Positions 7,194 through 14,262 of a DNA stretch of 44,107 nt are shown one piece after another (position 1 is the first letter of the stretch; each line of letters starts with the position of its first letter). Position numbers and translations under genes: made by a program. The stretch lies in IMG/VR virus record IMGVR_UViG_3300048625_000250, positions 1-44,107 of that record; one strand, given 5' to 3'. The notes below the pieces were generated by a model. That model was not told the origin of the DNA and did no database searches. It saw only the letters and a list, made by a program, of their open reading frames with translations. Source of the stretch: a virus.

Positions 7194-8982
7194 GTCGCTC
7201 ACTAATATCAACGAGCCACATCAGATTACATTAGAGTCTGCACTTAGTAGAATTGAAAACGGAGCATCTAGGATTCAAGTAGAACACATCAGAACTTTAC
7301 ACGAATTAGGCGAAAATTCATTAAAAGTATCTGAGGCAAAGAAGCTATTACCTTGCGTTACCTTTTCGGGAACATTCTCTAAGCGTAGCGACTCTTTCTT
7401 GATAGAGCATAGCGGATTTATCGTACTAGACTTTGATAAGGTCTTAAACGTAAAGCAATACAAGGAAATAGTATCAGAAAATCCACATATTTACGCTTGC
7501 TGGATTAGTCCTACTGGCAACGGAGTAAAGGCATTAATTCGTATCGCCGATCCGTCAAAGCATAAAGAGCATTTTGAGTCAATTTTAGATATGTTCCCCG
7601 AACTAGATAAATCAGGCGGGAATGTTTCAAGGGTTTGTTTCGAATCGTATGACCCCGACATTTACATTAATAAAGACGCAAAGGTATTTAATACCATAAA
7701 GTCTCACGATATAAATGAGATTAGAATTCAAAATAAATTATCAGATAACGATATTTTCGCCAAGTTAATCGTATGGAAGGATAAGCGGGAGCAATTCGTA
7801 GACGGAAACAGAAACCGATACATATTTACATTAGCAGGGGCTTGTTGTCGCTACGGAATGTCAAAAGATATGTGCGAAGCGGAGGTAAAAAATTACTTTT
7901 CATTTTCGGATTCATTCGGAGAAAAGGAAGCCATTACCGCAGTACGTTCTGCATACAGAGCGAATCAACACTTATTTGCAACCGCAGAATTTACTAGGGA
8001 AAATACCTTAATTACAACTAGCACAAAGACAGAGGTAGTCATAGAGGTAGAAACTAAAATCGTAGACAACGAGGAACGCATATCAGACATTATTTACCTT
8101 AACGATATTTCGACAGACATCTATGATATTTACAAAAACGGATACCCATCCTTAGTCGGTGTAAATACACCTTTGCTAGACAAGCATTATAAACCATTGC
8201 GAGGCGATACAACCGTAATAACGGGATACGCAAACTACGGTAAGTCTACATTCCTTATGTGGTATCTAGTTATGAGAGCATTAATGTACGACGAGAAATT
8301 CGCATTATATTCGCCAGAGTCAGGAGCAAAAAGATTCTATCTAGGAATCAAGAATATGTTGCTAGGGAAGTTAGTCGCATATAGCGGGTCATACCCCGAA
8401 ACAGACCCACGTTACATTAGCCCCGATTCAATAAGGGGAGCAGACGAATGGATTAGAGACCATTTTTATTTCGTACATCCTAAAGAGGCAAGCCCAACAC
8501 CCGAATACCTAGAATCAGTATTTTTAAAGGCAGTCGTATTGCATCAGATTTCAGGTATAGTTATCGATCCATTTAATCAAATGGACAACGATTATTCTAA
8601 AGCAGGAGGTAGAGACTTATACGTCAGTCGGGTAATGTCATCGCTAAATCGATTTGCTCAAAACAATAACATCTTTTGTTTTATAGTAGCCCATCCTAGG
8701 ACACCGTCAAATAGGGGCGATAATCAGAATTTCCCTATGCCAGACGCTCACAGTATTGCAGACGGTTCTATGTATGTTAATAAGGCACACCACGTTTTAA
8801 TTTTCCATAGACCCGACAGAGAAACGCACCCCGACCTAGACACTTGCCAGCTAAGAATTGCAAAGATTAAGGATATGCCAACGCAAGGTAAGCTAGGAAC
8901 TATTGATTTTAATTACACTAATTTCCGCTTCTTTTTCGACGAGAGCGACCCATTGCAAGAAGCCATAGATTCGATACTATAA
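7168..8982 (+). CDS. Primase-helicase: BT4734/VirE-N-like primase half plus DnaB-type ATPase
   Basis: 604 residues. Residues ~50-170 (FIVLDFDKVL, YACWISPTGNGVKALIRI, GNVSRVCFESYDPDIY) match the BT4734-like/VirE N-terminal domain, related to archaeo-eukaryotic primases. Residues ~200-275 resemble a primase C-terminal helical domain (NRNRYIFTLAGACCRYGMS). The C-terminal half is a RecA-fold helicase with Walker A GYANYGKST (residues 354-361 within TGYANYGKST) and Walker B GIVIDPF (463-469). It probably primes and unwinds DNA at the fork, like T7 gp4. Overlaps the initiator gene and shares the TAATG junction with the next gene. Primase activity is less sure than helicase. Confidence 0.88.
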   Translation: MNEKISIFKSLTNINEPHQITLESALSRIENGASRIQVEHIRTLHELGENSLKVSEAKKLLPCVTFSGTFSKRSDSFLIEHSGFIVLDFDKVLNVKQYKEIVSENPHIYACWISPTGNGVKALIRIADPSKHKEHFESILDMFPELDKSGGNVSRVCFESYDPDIYINKDAKVFNTIKSHDINEIRIQNKLSDNDIFAKLIVWKDKREQFVDGNRNRYIFTLAGACCRYGMSKDMCEAEVKNYFSFSDSFGEKEAITAVRSAYRANQHLFATAEFTRENTLITTSTKTEVVIEVETKIVDNEERISDIIYLNDISTDIYDIYKNGYPSLVGVNTPLLDKHYKPLRGDTTVITGYANYGKSTFLMWYLVMRALMYDEKFALYSPESGAKRFYLGIKNMLLGKLVAYSGSYPETDPRYISPDSIRGADEWIRDHFYFVHPKEASPTPEYLESVFLKAVVLHQISGIVIDPFNQMDNDYSKAGGRDLYVSRVMSSLNRFAQNNNIFCFIVAHPRTPSNRGDNQNFPMPDAHSIADGSMYVNKAHHVLIFHRPDRETHPDLDTCQLRIAKIKDMPTQGKLGTIDFNYTNFRFFFDESDPLQEAIDSIL

Positions 8983-9197
8983 TGGAAGAAAGATACCAGC
9001 AAGCGATTAAGTGGGCAGATAATTTTCTGTCCACAACAAAGGATTCATCAATGCAAATACGTCAAGGAGTTTTTTGCCATAGCCTACATACGGTTATTAA
9101 AACTTGTAGGTTGCGAGTAGAACATAGCAACGGGTATGCTCAATACATAGCATACCGTTCAATAAAGGAGATTAAAGATAAATTGAGTGCTTTGTAA
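8982..9197 (+). CDS. Small hypothetical protein at the end of the replication operon
   Basis: 71 residues, helical, basic, start overlapping the helicase stop (TAATG). Sequence such as MEERYQQAIKWADNFLSTT and YIAYRSIKEIKDKLSAL suggests a helical bundle. No family recognised; tight coupling suggests a replication accessory role. Confidence 0.75.
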   Translation: MEERYQQAIKWADNFLSTTKDSSMQIRQGVFCHSLHTVIKTCRLRVEHSNGYAQYIAYRSIKEIKDKLSAL

Positions 9198-9214
9198 AAT
9201 TATTTTTCTAATTA

Positions 9215-9247
9215 TTTGCTAAATTAAAATTTAGCTATTAACTTTAT
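9215..9247 (+). promoter_or_regulatory. Palindromic promoter, first small-gene cassette
   Basis: TTTG at 9215-9218, perfect palindrome CTAAATT-AA-AATTTAG at 9219-9234, TAACTTTA at 9239-9246. Spacing TTTG to -7 box is 20 bases, as in the bet promoter. Drives 9283 onward. Confidence 0.78.
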
Positions 9248-9282
9248 AGAACATTAGGGAATAACCCGCTAAAAACTACAAA

Positions 9283-9510
9283 ATGAAAAACGTAAAAAGT
9301 CAAATTATCAAAGACGATATTCTAGCGACAGAAACTGCAGAATTTAACTATCAAAAGCAATTTGGAATAAATTTTTTAGAGCTATCAGAATTAGAAGCAG
9401 AACTAAGGGCATACAAAAAAATTCTTAGCACACGCAAAATAGAGTTTGTTCTAGGCAAAAAAGAGCCACAATCAGAAGAAAAACAATACTATCTTTCAAA
9501 AGGTCTTTAA
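9283..9510 (+). CDS. Small helical protein, paralogue of the next gene
   Basis: 75 residues. Aligned with the 69-residue neighbour it shares a K/R-N-xxxQxIxxD front, an FxYxKxF segment and LxELEAE..AYKKI. No known fold. The start is the shared leader AACTACAAAATG. First gene behind a palindromic promoter, so probably early expressed; host-takeover proteins are often of this kind, but that is inference. Confidence 0.75.
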   Translation: MKNVKSQIIKDDILATETAEFNYQKQFGINFLELSELEAELRAYKKILSTRKIEFVLGKKEPQSEEKQYYLSKGL

Positions 9511-9520
9511 TAACTACAAA

Positions 9521-9730
9521 ATGAGAAATTTAGAAGCACAAGTTATCAATCACGATTCTTTAAACGGAGCAGAAAAAACTCTTTTTAAGTATGAGAAAAA
9601 GTTCGCAATTGAGTATTTACAGATGACAGAAGAACAAGCCGAACAAAAAGCATTCGAAAAGATAGCCAACGTAAGGCAGATGTCAAAGGAATTATCAAAT
9701 CCAAAGTCAAAAGCATATTTTCCATACTAA
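9521..9730 (+). CDS. Small helical protein, paralogue of the preceding gene
   Basis: 69 residues: MRNLEAQVINHDSLN..., F.YEKKFAIEYLQMTEEQAEQKAFEKI. It matches the 9283 product position by position in pattern (YEKKF for YQKQF, TEEQAEQKAFEKI for SELEAELRAYKKI). Starts with the same AACTACAAAATG leader. Function unknown. Confidence 0.75.
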   Translation: MRNLEAQVINHDSLNGAEKTLFKYEKKFAIEYLQMTEEQAEQKAFEKIANVRQMSKELSNPKSKAYFPY

Positions 9731-9741
9731 AAATTACGAAA

Positions 9742-10029
9742 ATGACAGACGAGCAATTTAATTTAATCGACACGTTACAGAGAAAATTTAAAATCAATTT
9801 TCAAAAAGACAAATTCAATAATTATCAGACATCTTATTACGGAAATCTTTTAGCAAAAGCAGACGAAGGTCAATTAGCCACAGACGGTTTACCATTATTT
9901 AATTTTAACATAGAAGAACAAGGTATTTACATTGGAGGGATTCACGTTCAACTAGCAAATGCAATAGATTCAGAAGGTTTCGAATTTGAATGGTACGGAT
10001 TAAATACAGTCATTTTTTATCAAAAATAA
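9742..10029 (+). CDS. Small hypothetical protein of the early cassette
   Basis: 95 residues; begins with a short helix (MTDEQFNLIDTLQRKF) and continues as a mixed alpha/beta protein with aromatic residues (GNLLAKADEGQL, YIGGIHVQLANAIDSEGFEFEW). No family recognised. Part of the run 9283-10503 with spacings of 10-12 bases. Confidence 0.75.
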   Translation: MTDEQFNLIDTLQRKFKINFQKDKFNNYQTSYYGNLLAKADEGQLATDGLPLFNFNIEEQGIYIGGIHVQLANAIDSEGFEFEWYGLNTVIFYQK

Positions 10030-10041
10030 TTTAACTACAAT

Positions 10042-10503
10042 ATGAAAAAGTTCACACCTACAAAATTCGAATTTCAAGTATCAGAATACTTTATTGGATA
10101 CAAGTCGATATCAAAGCAAAAAAATCAGATAATGAATAGCAATTCGGCTTACAAGATTTTAGCTCCATTTTTTGAGGAATTTCACAATATCAGAGAAGCG
10201 GTTTATGCTTTATATCTTAACAGAGCAAATCACGTTATTGGAGTGCTTAAGATTTCAGAAGGTTCAATTAGCCAATGTACTATTGACCCTAGATTAGTGT
10301 TAAAGCCCGCAGTCGAATTGCTAGCTTCATCAATTATCCTAGCTCATAATCATCCGTCAGGAGTATTAAAACCAAGTAATGCAGATTTAGAAATCACTAG
10401 AAAAATTCAAAAAGGAGCTGAATTGCTAGAAATGGAATTAGTCGATCATTTAATTTTAACAGACGAATCATACATTAGTTTCGCAGATGAAGGAAGGATG
10501 TAA
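10042..10503 (+). CDS. radC: RadC-like JAB/MPN-domain protein
   Basis: 153 residues of the RadC family, a putative zinc metalloprotein with a JAB/MPN fold. The metal motif is intact: H102-N-H104-P-S-G...S112-x-x-D115, preceded by SEGSISQCTIDPR. The usual RadC helix-hairpin-helix front part is missing, as in many phage and mobile-element copies. The true reaction of RadC is unsettled; copies often sit beside antirestriction or recombination genes, as here. Start context AACTACAATATG resembles the other cassette genes. Confidence 0.92.
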   Translation: MKKFTPTKFEFQVSEYFIGYKSISKQKNQIMNSNSAYKILAPFFEEFHNIREAVYALYLNRANHVIGVLKISEGSISQCTIDPRLVLKPAVELLASSIILAHNHPSGVLKPSNADLEITRKIQKGAELLEMELVDHLILTDESYISFADEGRM

Positions 10504-10520
10504 AAATAATTTACATATAA

Positions 10521-10553
10521 TTTGCTAAATTAAAATTTAGCTTTTATATTTAC
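10521..10553 (+). promoter_or_regulatory. Palindromic promoter before 10589
   Basis: TTTG 10521-10524, perfect palindrome 10525-10540, TATATTTA 10545-10552; 20 bases between TTTG and the -7 box. Identical in layout to the bet and 9215 promoters. Confidence 0.8.
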
Positions 10554-10588
10554 AGAAAATAAGGCTAAAAGCCGTAAACAACTACAAA

Positions 10589-10882
10589 ATGAAAAAAATC
10601 ACATTATCCACAGTCAAGAGTTTTATCAGAAAAAACTCAGGCAATCTTTACATCGACATCCGTAGCGAATTTAACGGGGCAATAGATGGATTATCTTTTT
10701 ACAATCAAGGTTTTGTTAAGGCAGAAAAAGACAAGCAAGACAGAAGCTACACTCTAGGAATTAACGGAGCGTATTTTGTAGGTAGTTCAAGAGACTATTT
10801 TTCAGCATTCGAAAACGAGCAGTTTCAAGGAATTACAGTCTTAAATTCTTGCGGTAAATTTATCTTAGCAACTAAAAAATAA
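10589..10882 (+). CDS. Small hypothetical protein of the early cassette
   Basis: 97 residues. The start MKKITLSTVKSFIRKN is alike to that of the 36206 product (MKKLTLDTLRKKIIEG), the first gene of the second cassette. Mostly beta in the second half (GINGAYFVGSSRDYFSAFENEQFQGIT). Own palindromic promoter and AACTACAAAATG leader. Unknown role; early expression expected. Confidence 0.78.
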   Translation: MKKITLSTVKSFIRKNSGNLYIDIRSEFNGAIDGLSFYNQGFVKAEKDKQDRSYTLGINGAYFVGSSRDYFSAFENEQFQGITVLNSCGKFILATKK

Positions 10883-10887
10883 TCACT

Positions 10888-11250
10888 ATGTCAGAGTTAG
10901 AAACATTATCAGGAGTTTGGATCGACGCAAAATCAAGAACAGTCGAAAACGTAGTTTTTCCAATTCGTTATTTTGGAGACTCCGACACAACAGTCCTTAA
11001 CATTCAGCAAATGCTAGATTCAGAAGAAATTAGAATTGCTCAACATTTAGGATATGGAGACATCTTATGGACAGACGCAGAAGGTATAGACAGAAGATTA
11101 GATTACGGTTTTGTTTACAAAGGCACTCCACACGTAGGTAATGGAGTTATTTTAGGAATTAGAACAGACGGTATTTCATTAGATTCTAAATTGCAAGAAG
11201 CGGAGGTAGACGAATCAGTTTATTTTTTTAATCCAGTTTATAGAACGTAA
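10888..11250 (+). CDS. Hypothetical protein, weakly DUF3846-like
   Basis: 120 residues, acidic. The end (DAEGIDRRLDYGFVYKGTPHVGNGVILGIRTDG) has the look of small beta-rich phage/plasmid proteins such as DUF3846, where a GNxxxLG.D.DG segment recurs; this is only a resemblance. Follows 10589 by five bases and shares TAATG with the next gene. Acidic charge and place next to RadC would also fit an antirestriction protein, without proof. Confidence 0.72.
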   Translation: MSELETLSGVWIDAKSRTVENVVFPIRYFGDSDTTVLNIQQMLDSEEIRIAQHLGYGDILWTDAEGIDRRLDYGFVYKGTPHVGNGVILGIRTDGISLDSKLQEAEVDESVYFFNPVYRT

Positions 11251-11543
11251 TGAATTACAAAGAGTGGTGCGAGTACACGCAATTTGGGAGGGATTGCGAC
11301 ACCGAAGAAACAATAATTTCAGATTTTATAGAAACATATTCAAGACATAAACATCTACAATTTTTAATCCTAAAAAAATGGAAGCACTTAACAGAAAAGG
11401 ACACGAATACTATTCAGAAATGCCAAAGCATATTAGAAAACGATGGTCAGAAAATTTCGAACACTACGGTAAAATTAAAAGAAATGAAAAAAAGTCAGAG
11501 TATTTTGAAAAAGTTTATCCAGACTTTAGGGACTTTATGTTAA
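11250..11543 (+). CDS. Small protein with a poly-A slippery site, possibly fused to 11378 by -1 frameshift
   Basis: 97 residues in the zero frame. The first 43 codons look coding (MNYKEWCEYTQFGRDCDTEE...), but the last 54 overlap the 11378 frame and read like an out-of-frame shadow. At 11372-11378 seven A in the register CTA AAA AAA form a classical -1 slippery heptamer, and a -1 step there leads exactly into the ATG of 11378. Either programmed frameshifting, a deletion/sequencing error, or simple overlap with translational coupling could explain this. Confidence 0.55.
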   Translation: MNYKEWCEYTQFGRDCDTEETIISDFIETYSRHKHLQFLILKKWKHLTEKDTNTIQKCQSILENDGQKISNTTVKLKEMKKSQSILKKFIQTLGTLC

Positions 11544-11842
11544 CATCTTTTGAATGGAAAAAAACAGAAGAAGGATCAGAGTATTGGGTTTATGTAAGCT
11601 ATCAGAACTTTGAAGAAGCGGATAGGCTAATTAAGCCTAAAACTAGCATAGGTGGGACGATTACATTTATTTTAGTATTATTCCTTATTCTAGCTTTTTA
11701 CGCTTTAATATGGCAAGTATTCTTTAACAAAGGCATACAAACAGAAAAGCCTAAATATCAAAAATTCGTACCAGTCACAGTTTGGGAAAAAGCAGATACA
11801 TTAGATATGATTTATGCTAACAAAAACTACAAAGGGGTATGA
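11378..11842 (+). CDS. Single-pass membrane protein
   Basis: 154 residues with one membrane segment about residues 91-114 (GGTITFILVLFLILAFYALIW). The N-terminal 85 residues are charged and presumably cytoplasmic, with an aromatic-rich patch (FEWKKTEEGSEYWVYVSYQNF); the C-terminal ~40 residues lie on the other side. The start ATG overlaps the seven-A run. Could be expressed alone or as a ~197-residue fusion with the 43 codons from 11250. Function unknown; candidates include superinfection-exclusion-type membrane proteins. Confidence 0.75.
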   Translation: MEALNRKGHEYYSEMPKHIRKRWSENFEHYGKIKRNEKKSEYFEKVYPDFRDFMLTSFEWKKTEEGSEYWVYVSYQNFEEADRLIKPKTSIGGTITFILVLFLILAFYALIWQVFFNKGIQTEKPKYQKFVPVTVWEKADTLDMIYANKNYKGV

Positions 11843-12042
11843 CACACACAAATTACGAATCATGGTTCGCAGTAGGTTCAGTCCATCATAGCAGAGCAGT
11901 TACTGAAATAGACAGAAGCAAAGCTATAAAAGCAATCGAATCATTAATGATTGAGCACGATATTATAAAAATAGATGCGTGCATCGACCCATATAGATTT
12001 CCACAAAATTTAATAGACCTTAGAAATGAAAACAGAAGATAA
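11839..12042 (+). CDS. Small hypothetical protein
   Basis: 67 residues, start overlapping the previous stop (ATGA). Contains VGSVHHSRAVTEIDRSKAIKAIESLM, a probable helix after a His pair. Unknown. Confidence 0.65.
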   Translation: MTHTNYESWFAVGSVHHSRAVTEIDRSKAIKAIESLMIEHDIIKIDACIDPYRFPQNLIDLRNENRR

Positions 12043-12283
12043 AATTGAGCAAGAAAAACCATTGACAGCAGTAGAATGGCTTATTGAAATATTGTGGGCT
12101 CCTTGTCAAGGAATACCATCTGATATAATTGAACAAGCCAGACAAATGGAGAAAGAGAAGATAAAAGAAGAATTGATTGGTCTTTTGCAATGGATGAATA
12201 AAGTAGCAGAAAATAATCCAATGGCTTTCGAAACAGATTCTGATGATATTGTTGAAATGTATTTGAATGGTTATTACAAATAA
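12026..12283 (+). CDS. Small acidic hypothetical protein
   Basis: 85 residues, helical and strongly charged (EKEKIKEELIGLLQWMNKV). Overlaps 11839 by 17 bases. The tail is acidic (FETDSDDIVEMYLNGYYK). Unknown. Confidence 0.7.
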   Translation: MKTEDKIEQEKPLTAVEWLIEILWAPCQGIPSDIIEQARQMEKEKIKEELIGLLQWMNKVAENNPMAFETDSDDIVEMYLNGYYK

Positions 12284-12287
12284 TGTT

Positions 12288-12518
12288 ATGGCCAGACACG
12301 ATAAACTATACGAAAACCACCTATTTTGCCCACATTGTAAACACGAACAAAAAGATGCGGTACGACGTTTTGAAAAATCAAATAATCTCTATTCTATCAA
12401 CTATAACTGCGAAGGTTGCGATACCAAAATTCGAATCATCGAAAATTGCAACGGATTGTACCGAACTGGGAAAACTAGAAAAAAAACCAAAAAAGAAAAA
12501 GATGCACTACCCATATAA
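12288..12518 (+). CDS. Zinc-ribbon protein
   Basis: 76 residues from the ATG at 12288 (MARHDKLYENHLFCPHC); an earlier in-frame ATG at 12267 overlaps the previous gene more. Two CxxC knuckles, CPHC and CEGC, about 25 residues apart, form a probable zinc ribbon. The C-terminus is a Lys/Arg-rich tail (TGKTRKKTKKEKD). Such small ribbons bind nucleic acids or proteins. Ends overlapping 12502. Confidence 0.75.
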   Translation: MARHDKLYENHLFCPHCKHEQKDAVRRFEKSNNLYSINYNCEGCDTKIRIIENCNGLYRTGKTRKKTKKEKDALPI

Positions 12519-12768
12519 GATTACAGAGTTTATAAAATGGATGAACCAGCAAGAAATACCATACATCAGGATTCCTGATACGACAAATTTTTTGATTTTA
12601 GTTGCTAGCGGAGATTATCATTATTTGTCAATCGAATTTAGGTATATGACAGACGCATATTTTAAGACAAATATGAAGCATTTTAAAGTCAAGCGATATA
12701 AATGCGAATCGTCCGCTCAGGCAGTAGTTAAGACAAATAGATACTTAAGATTAGAGAATGTCAATTAA
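12502..12768 (+). CDS. Small hypothetical protein
   Basis: 88 residues from ATG 12502; the frame is open further back to 12283, but that part is the shadow of the zinc-ribbon gene. Contains MNQQEIPYIRIPDTTNFLILVASGDYHYLSIEFRY.. in a pattern of helix then strands and ends with a helix rich in Lys/Arg. Possible small alpha/beta nucleic-acid-associated protein; unknown. Confidence 0.68.
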   Translation: MHYPYKITEFIKWMNQQEIPYIRIPDTTNFLILVASGDYHYLSIEFRYMTDAYFKTNMKHFKVKRYKCESSAQAVVKTNRYLRLENVN

Positions 12769-12772
12769 GGTA

Positions 12773-12805
12773 TTAGGAAAATTAAAATTTAGTACCGATA
12801 TTTAC
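12773..12805 (+). promoter_or_regulatory. Degenerate palindromic promoter before rusA
   Basis: TTAG at 12773-12776 in place of TTTG, left arm changed to GAAAATT, right arm AATTTAG intact, then GATATTTAC at the -7 position with normal spacing. Together these mark a weakened copy of the repeated promoter. Confidence 0.5.
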
Positions 12806-12844
12806 ATAGTATTCTAAGACATAATTTTGTAGTTCGATTATAGT

Positions 12845-12881
12845 TTTGGGGTACGGCTTTTAGTTTGCCCCAAACTTTTTT
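12845..12881 (+). terminator. Terminator-like hairpin in the rusA leader
   Basis: TTTGGGG (12845-12851) pairs with CCCCAAA (12868-12874); a C and six T follow. It lies between the degenerate promoter at 12773 and the rusA ATG at 12904, so it may act as an attenuator, or end upstream transcripts. Confidence 0.6.
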
Positions 12882-12903
12882 ATCAGGTATAGCAGTCCCG
12901 AAA

Positions 12904-13269
12904 ATGCAAACAGTACACGGAAACGTTCCATCTAAATCTAATTGTTATCAAATCGTACAGATTCGAGACAAGTCGGGCAAAACAATTCCATCATTAGCAA
13001 AAGCGGGTTCGCTTAAGGCATACGAAAAATCATTTTATTTACAAGCAGGAGTTTACAGAGGTCGCAATATCGACGGGCTTTTTGAATTCGAGATAGACGT
13101 TTATTATCCGTCAAATCGCTCTGATTTAGATAACAGTCTAAAGGTAGTTTTAGACTGCTTACAACACATAAAAGCCATAAAAAACGACAATAATTGTGTA
13201 AAGATCGTAGCACGAAAATTCGTCGACAAGACAAATCCTAGAATAGAATTTCAAATCAAAACAATATAA
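12904..13269 (+). CDS. rusA: Holliday-junction resolvase RusA
   Basis: 121 residues from ATG 12904, the family's usual length; a TTG at 12865 would add 13 residues from within the leader hairpin. The catalytic aspartates D74, D76 and D95 and K80 have exactly the spacing of E. coli RusA D70, D72, D91 and K76 (NRSDLDNSLK then IKNDNNCVK), and the end NPRIEFQI is typical. As a dimer it cuts Holliday junctions made during phage recombination and clears branches before packaging. Works with Bet and SSB of this genome. Confidence 0.92.
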   Translation: MQTVHGNVPSKSNCYQIVQIRDKSGKTIPSLAKAGSLKAYEKSFYLQAGVYRGRNIDGLFEFEIDVYYPSNRSDLDNSLKVVLDCLQHIKAIKNDNNCVKIVARKFVDKTNPRIEFQIKTI

Positions 13270-13270
13270 A

Positions 13271-13582
13271 ATGCAAGTATTAAAAATCACAATCGCAAAT
13301 CAACTATCAACGTTTATTGCAGAAGGTTCAGAAGTAGAAATGTTTATTCCGATGGACAAGGTATCAGCTATTTTTCATTCAAAAGATGATTTAGCAGTAG
13401 TTTTAGTAGGGGATAAGCAATATAAGGGTATGCTGGAAATTTTAGAGCAAAACATCGTTTCTTTTATTGAGACAGAAACGTATTCGCATCAGGAATCGGC
13501 ATTAACAAAAGCTGAGTTAGAAGCATCTAAACAAGATTACGAATCAGAAGGAATTAGCCCACTTTTAAAAGCAAACGACTAA
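13271..13582 (+). CDS. Small acidic hypothetical protein
   Basis: 103 residues; beta-rich first half (VLKITIANQLSTFIAEGSEVEMFIPMDKVSAIF) and an acidic helical tail. Starts one base after rusA and overlaps the next start by one base. Unknown. Confidence 0.75.
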   Translation: MQVLKITIANQLSTFIAEGSEVEMFIPMDKVSAIFHSKDDLAVVLVGDKQYKGMLEILEQNIVSFIETETYSHQESALTKAELEASKQDYESEGISPLLKAND

Positions 13583-13800
13583 TGGAGCAAATAGCAAGAT
13601 TTACCCCACATTTACGCACTAGCCGTCGCAGAATGAATCGACCTATTGCTAGTAATCAGTCAAAGTTTATTCCTCAAAAAGGTAGAATTTTGCAGACTTA
13701 TTCTGAGGTTCAGGAATTGCGTAATAAGCGAAAAGTAAAAGCAAGAAGAATAGGCTTGTTACAGAAGATTGCAAGAAAAATTCAAAGGATTTTTTCTTAA
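13582..13800 (+). CDS. Small very basic protein
   Basis: 72 residues with about a quarter Arg/Lys (TSRRRMNRP, RNKRKVKARRIG, KIARKIQRIF), probably binding nucleic acid. Last gene before the tRNA pair; the first tRNA starts six bases after its stop. Unknown family. Confidence 0.68.
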   Translation: MEQIARFTPHLRTSRRRMNRPIASNQSKFIPQKGRILQTYSEVQELRNKRKVKARRIGLLQKIARKIQRIFS

Positions 13801-13806
13801 GGTATT

Positions 13807-13876
13807 GCGGGGAGGACAAATGGTAAGTCGATGGTCTCATAAGCCATAGAAGGTAGTTCAATTCTACCCCCACGCA
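13807..13876 (+). tRNA. tRNA with CAT anticodon (Met or Ile2), somewhat irregular
   Basis: D arm GAC/GTC with a GG-containing loop, anticodon arm ATGGT-CTCATAA-GCCAT (CAT at 13838-13840), and a perfect T arm GGTAG-TTCAATT-CTACC. The acceptor stem GCGGGGA/CCCACGC has two mismatches (positions 4 and 7), and only one base stands between acceptor and D stem. It may be functional or decaying. CAT could mean elongator Met or lysidine-modified Ile2; the sequence cannot decide. Confidence 0.6.
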
Positions 13877-13885
13877 ACAAAATAA

Positions 13886-13957
13886 GGTCGGTTGCTAGAG
13901 TGGCTTATAGGGTGGTCCGCAAAACCATTTACAACGGTTCGAATCCGTTACTGACCT
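13886..13957 (+). tRNA. tRNA-Cys (GCA)
   Basis: Complete cloverleaf: acceptor GGTCGGT/ACTGACC (one G.T), D arm CTA/TAG, anticodon arm GTGGT-CCGCAAA-ACCAT with GCA at 13919-13921, T arm AACGG-TTCGAAT-CCGTT. The base before the anticodon (position 33) is C instead of the nearly universal T. CCA is not encoded. It would supply cysteine, a frequent residue in this phage's virion proteins. Confidence 0.78.
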
Positions 13958-13976
13958 CAAAATAAACACTACAACA

Positions 13977-14261
13977 ATGATGAATTTAGAACAAGCAAAA
14001 TTATTTATTGAAACATCAGAATGGATATTTGCTAAAACATATGCTCAAACCGCTCCGCACGAATATACCTTAATGGTTAATGCAGATTTAGAATCTTATA
14101 ATGCTTTTTGCAAATTTATTAATTCGAATTTAGTAAAAGAGCCATTTTATAAGACATGGTTTTATTATTGCTACATCGGAGAATACAAGTATTGGACGAT
14201 GGAAAAAGTAGGCGAACAACCACATCTAATTAATAGAGCTAGAATCGAAAATAAATACTAA
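13977..14261 (+). CDS. Conserved-type hypothetical protein heading the modification island
   Basis: 94 residues with the pattern FAKTYAQTAPHEYTLMVN ... FYYCYIGEYKYWTME..GEQPHLINRARIE. I recall proteins with this FAKTxxxxPHxYTL and YKYWTM/LINR pattern from many bacteria and phages without known function. Three bases separate its stop from the glycosyltransferase ATG or less, so it belongs to the same operon. Position right after the tRNA-Cys. Confidence 0.75.
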   Translation: MMNLEQAKLFIETSEWIFAKTYAQTAPHEYTLMVNADLESYNAFCKFINSNLVKEPFYKTWFYYCYIGEYKYWTMEKVGEQPHLINRARIENKY

Positions 14262-14262
14262 T

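Noticed and set aside
10604-10612. Perfect DnaA box TTATCCACA
   Set aside because: Single copy inside a coding start; one such 9-mer in 44 kb on both strands is near chance expectation.
12283-12501. N-terminal extension of the 12502 gene
   Set aside because: Shadow of the zinc-ribbon gene, whose CPHC and CEGC motifs prove the other frame.
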